A stretch of 64,000 nt of DNA from Octadecabacter sp. B2R22 (GTDB lineage: Bacteria > Pseudomonadota > Alphaproteobacteria > Rhodobacterales > Rhodobacteraceae). The stretch is taken from the NCBI RefSeq assembly GCF_018861045.1, contig NZ_JAHKQJ010000007.1, positions 1,305,408 to 1,369,407 on the forward strand, written 5' to 3'. Below the pieces are notes generated by a model. That model was not told the origin of the DNA. It searched no databases and saw only the letters and a list, made by a program, of their open reading frames with translations. The position numbers were made by a program, and so were the translations under genes. Below, in pieces: positions 63,976-64,000 of the stretch. Within the stretch, counting starts at the first letter, position 1. Each line of letters starts with the position of its first letter.

Positions 63976-64000
63976 AGGCCGCTTCTCTAATTGGGTGTCT

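Noticed and set aside
1..64000. CRISPR array, rRNA operon, IS transposase
   Set aside because: No regularly spaced repeats, no rRNA signature and no transposase or DDE motif were seen anywhere in the window.

Overview
The window looks like a chromosomal segment of a marine alphaproteobacterium of the Roseobacter group (Rhodobacteraceae). Evidence: soxBDAG sarcosine oxidase next to a BetI-type regulator, hpsN-comDE for sulfonate (DHPS) degradation, the gene order murA / DUF2948 / hisD / UPF0262 / phosphatase / infA / maf / RNase E-G / yacG, Tad-type TadE/TadG proteins, and a complete membrane-type urate oxidase (PuuD) cluster. Most genes are short-spaced or ATGA-overlapping, typical of this group.

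Layout. 1-7.5 kb: 5'-part of betI running off the left edge, a leucine-rich-repeat lipoprotein, and a sox operon (soxB, lipoprotein, truncated soxD copy, lipoprotein, soxD, soxA, soxG) carrying an old internal tandem duplication. 7.6-12.5 kb: glutamate dehydrogenase, then a TadG/TadE/TadE set. 12.5-19.4 kb: small membrane and lipoproteins, a decayed NAD-oxidoreductase pseudogene, hom, an MFS transporter, glpX, recJ. 19.4-31.9 kb: a 12.4-kb integrated mobile element in the 3' end of tRNA-Glu(UUC), bounded by 23-nt direct repeats. 32-39.7 kb: lysoplasmalogenase-like gene and the urate/allantoin degradation cluster. 39.7-43.3 kb: sitABCD metal ABC transporter behind a perfect Mur-box-like palindrome. 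43.4-49.4 kb: two small genes, comDE-hpsN, a LacI regulator with paired operators, a DadA-like oxidase. 49.4-56.3 kb: tRNA-Thr, the conserved murA-yacG housekeeping block, tRNA-Phe. 56.4-64 kb: DUF4166 dehydrogenase, DCC protein, acyl-CoA ligase, ABC exporter, tRNA-Gly, and a secreted SUMF1-like protein followed by a dispersed repeat.

The mobile element is the most unusual region. It combines a tyrosine integrase with an AlpA-type factor, a MobV-type relaxase with a candidate oriT, and a rolling-circle Rep protein. It therefore looks like an integrative mobilizable element that may also replicate when excised. Its cargo includes a C5-cytosine methyltransferase divergent from a translationally coupled pair (GHKL ATPase plus a Rossmann/methyltransferase-like protein), which is a candidate undescribed defence or DNA-modification system, and a tRNA-Ile with anticodon UAU, rare in bacteria.

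Metabolically the chromosome part is built for organic nitrogen and sulfonate scavenging: methylated glycine (betI context, sox, glutamate dehydrogenase), purines (NCS2 permease, PuuD, UraH, PuuE-UraD, AllE, AllA) and DHPS (hpsN, comDE).
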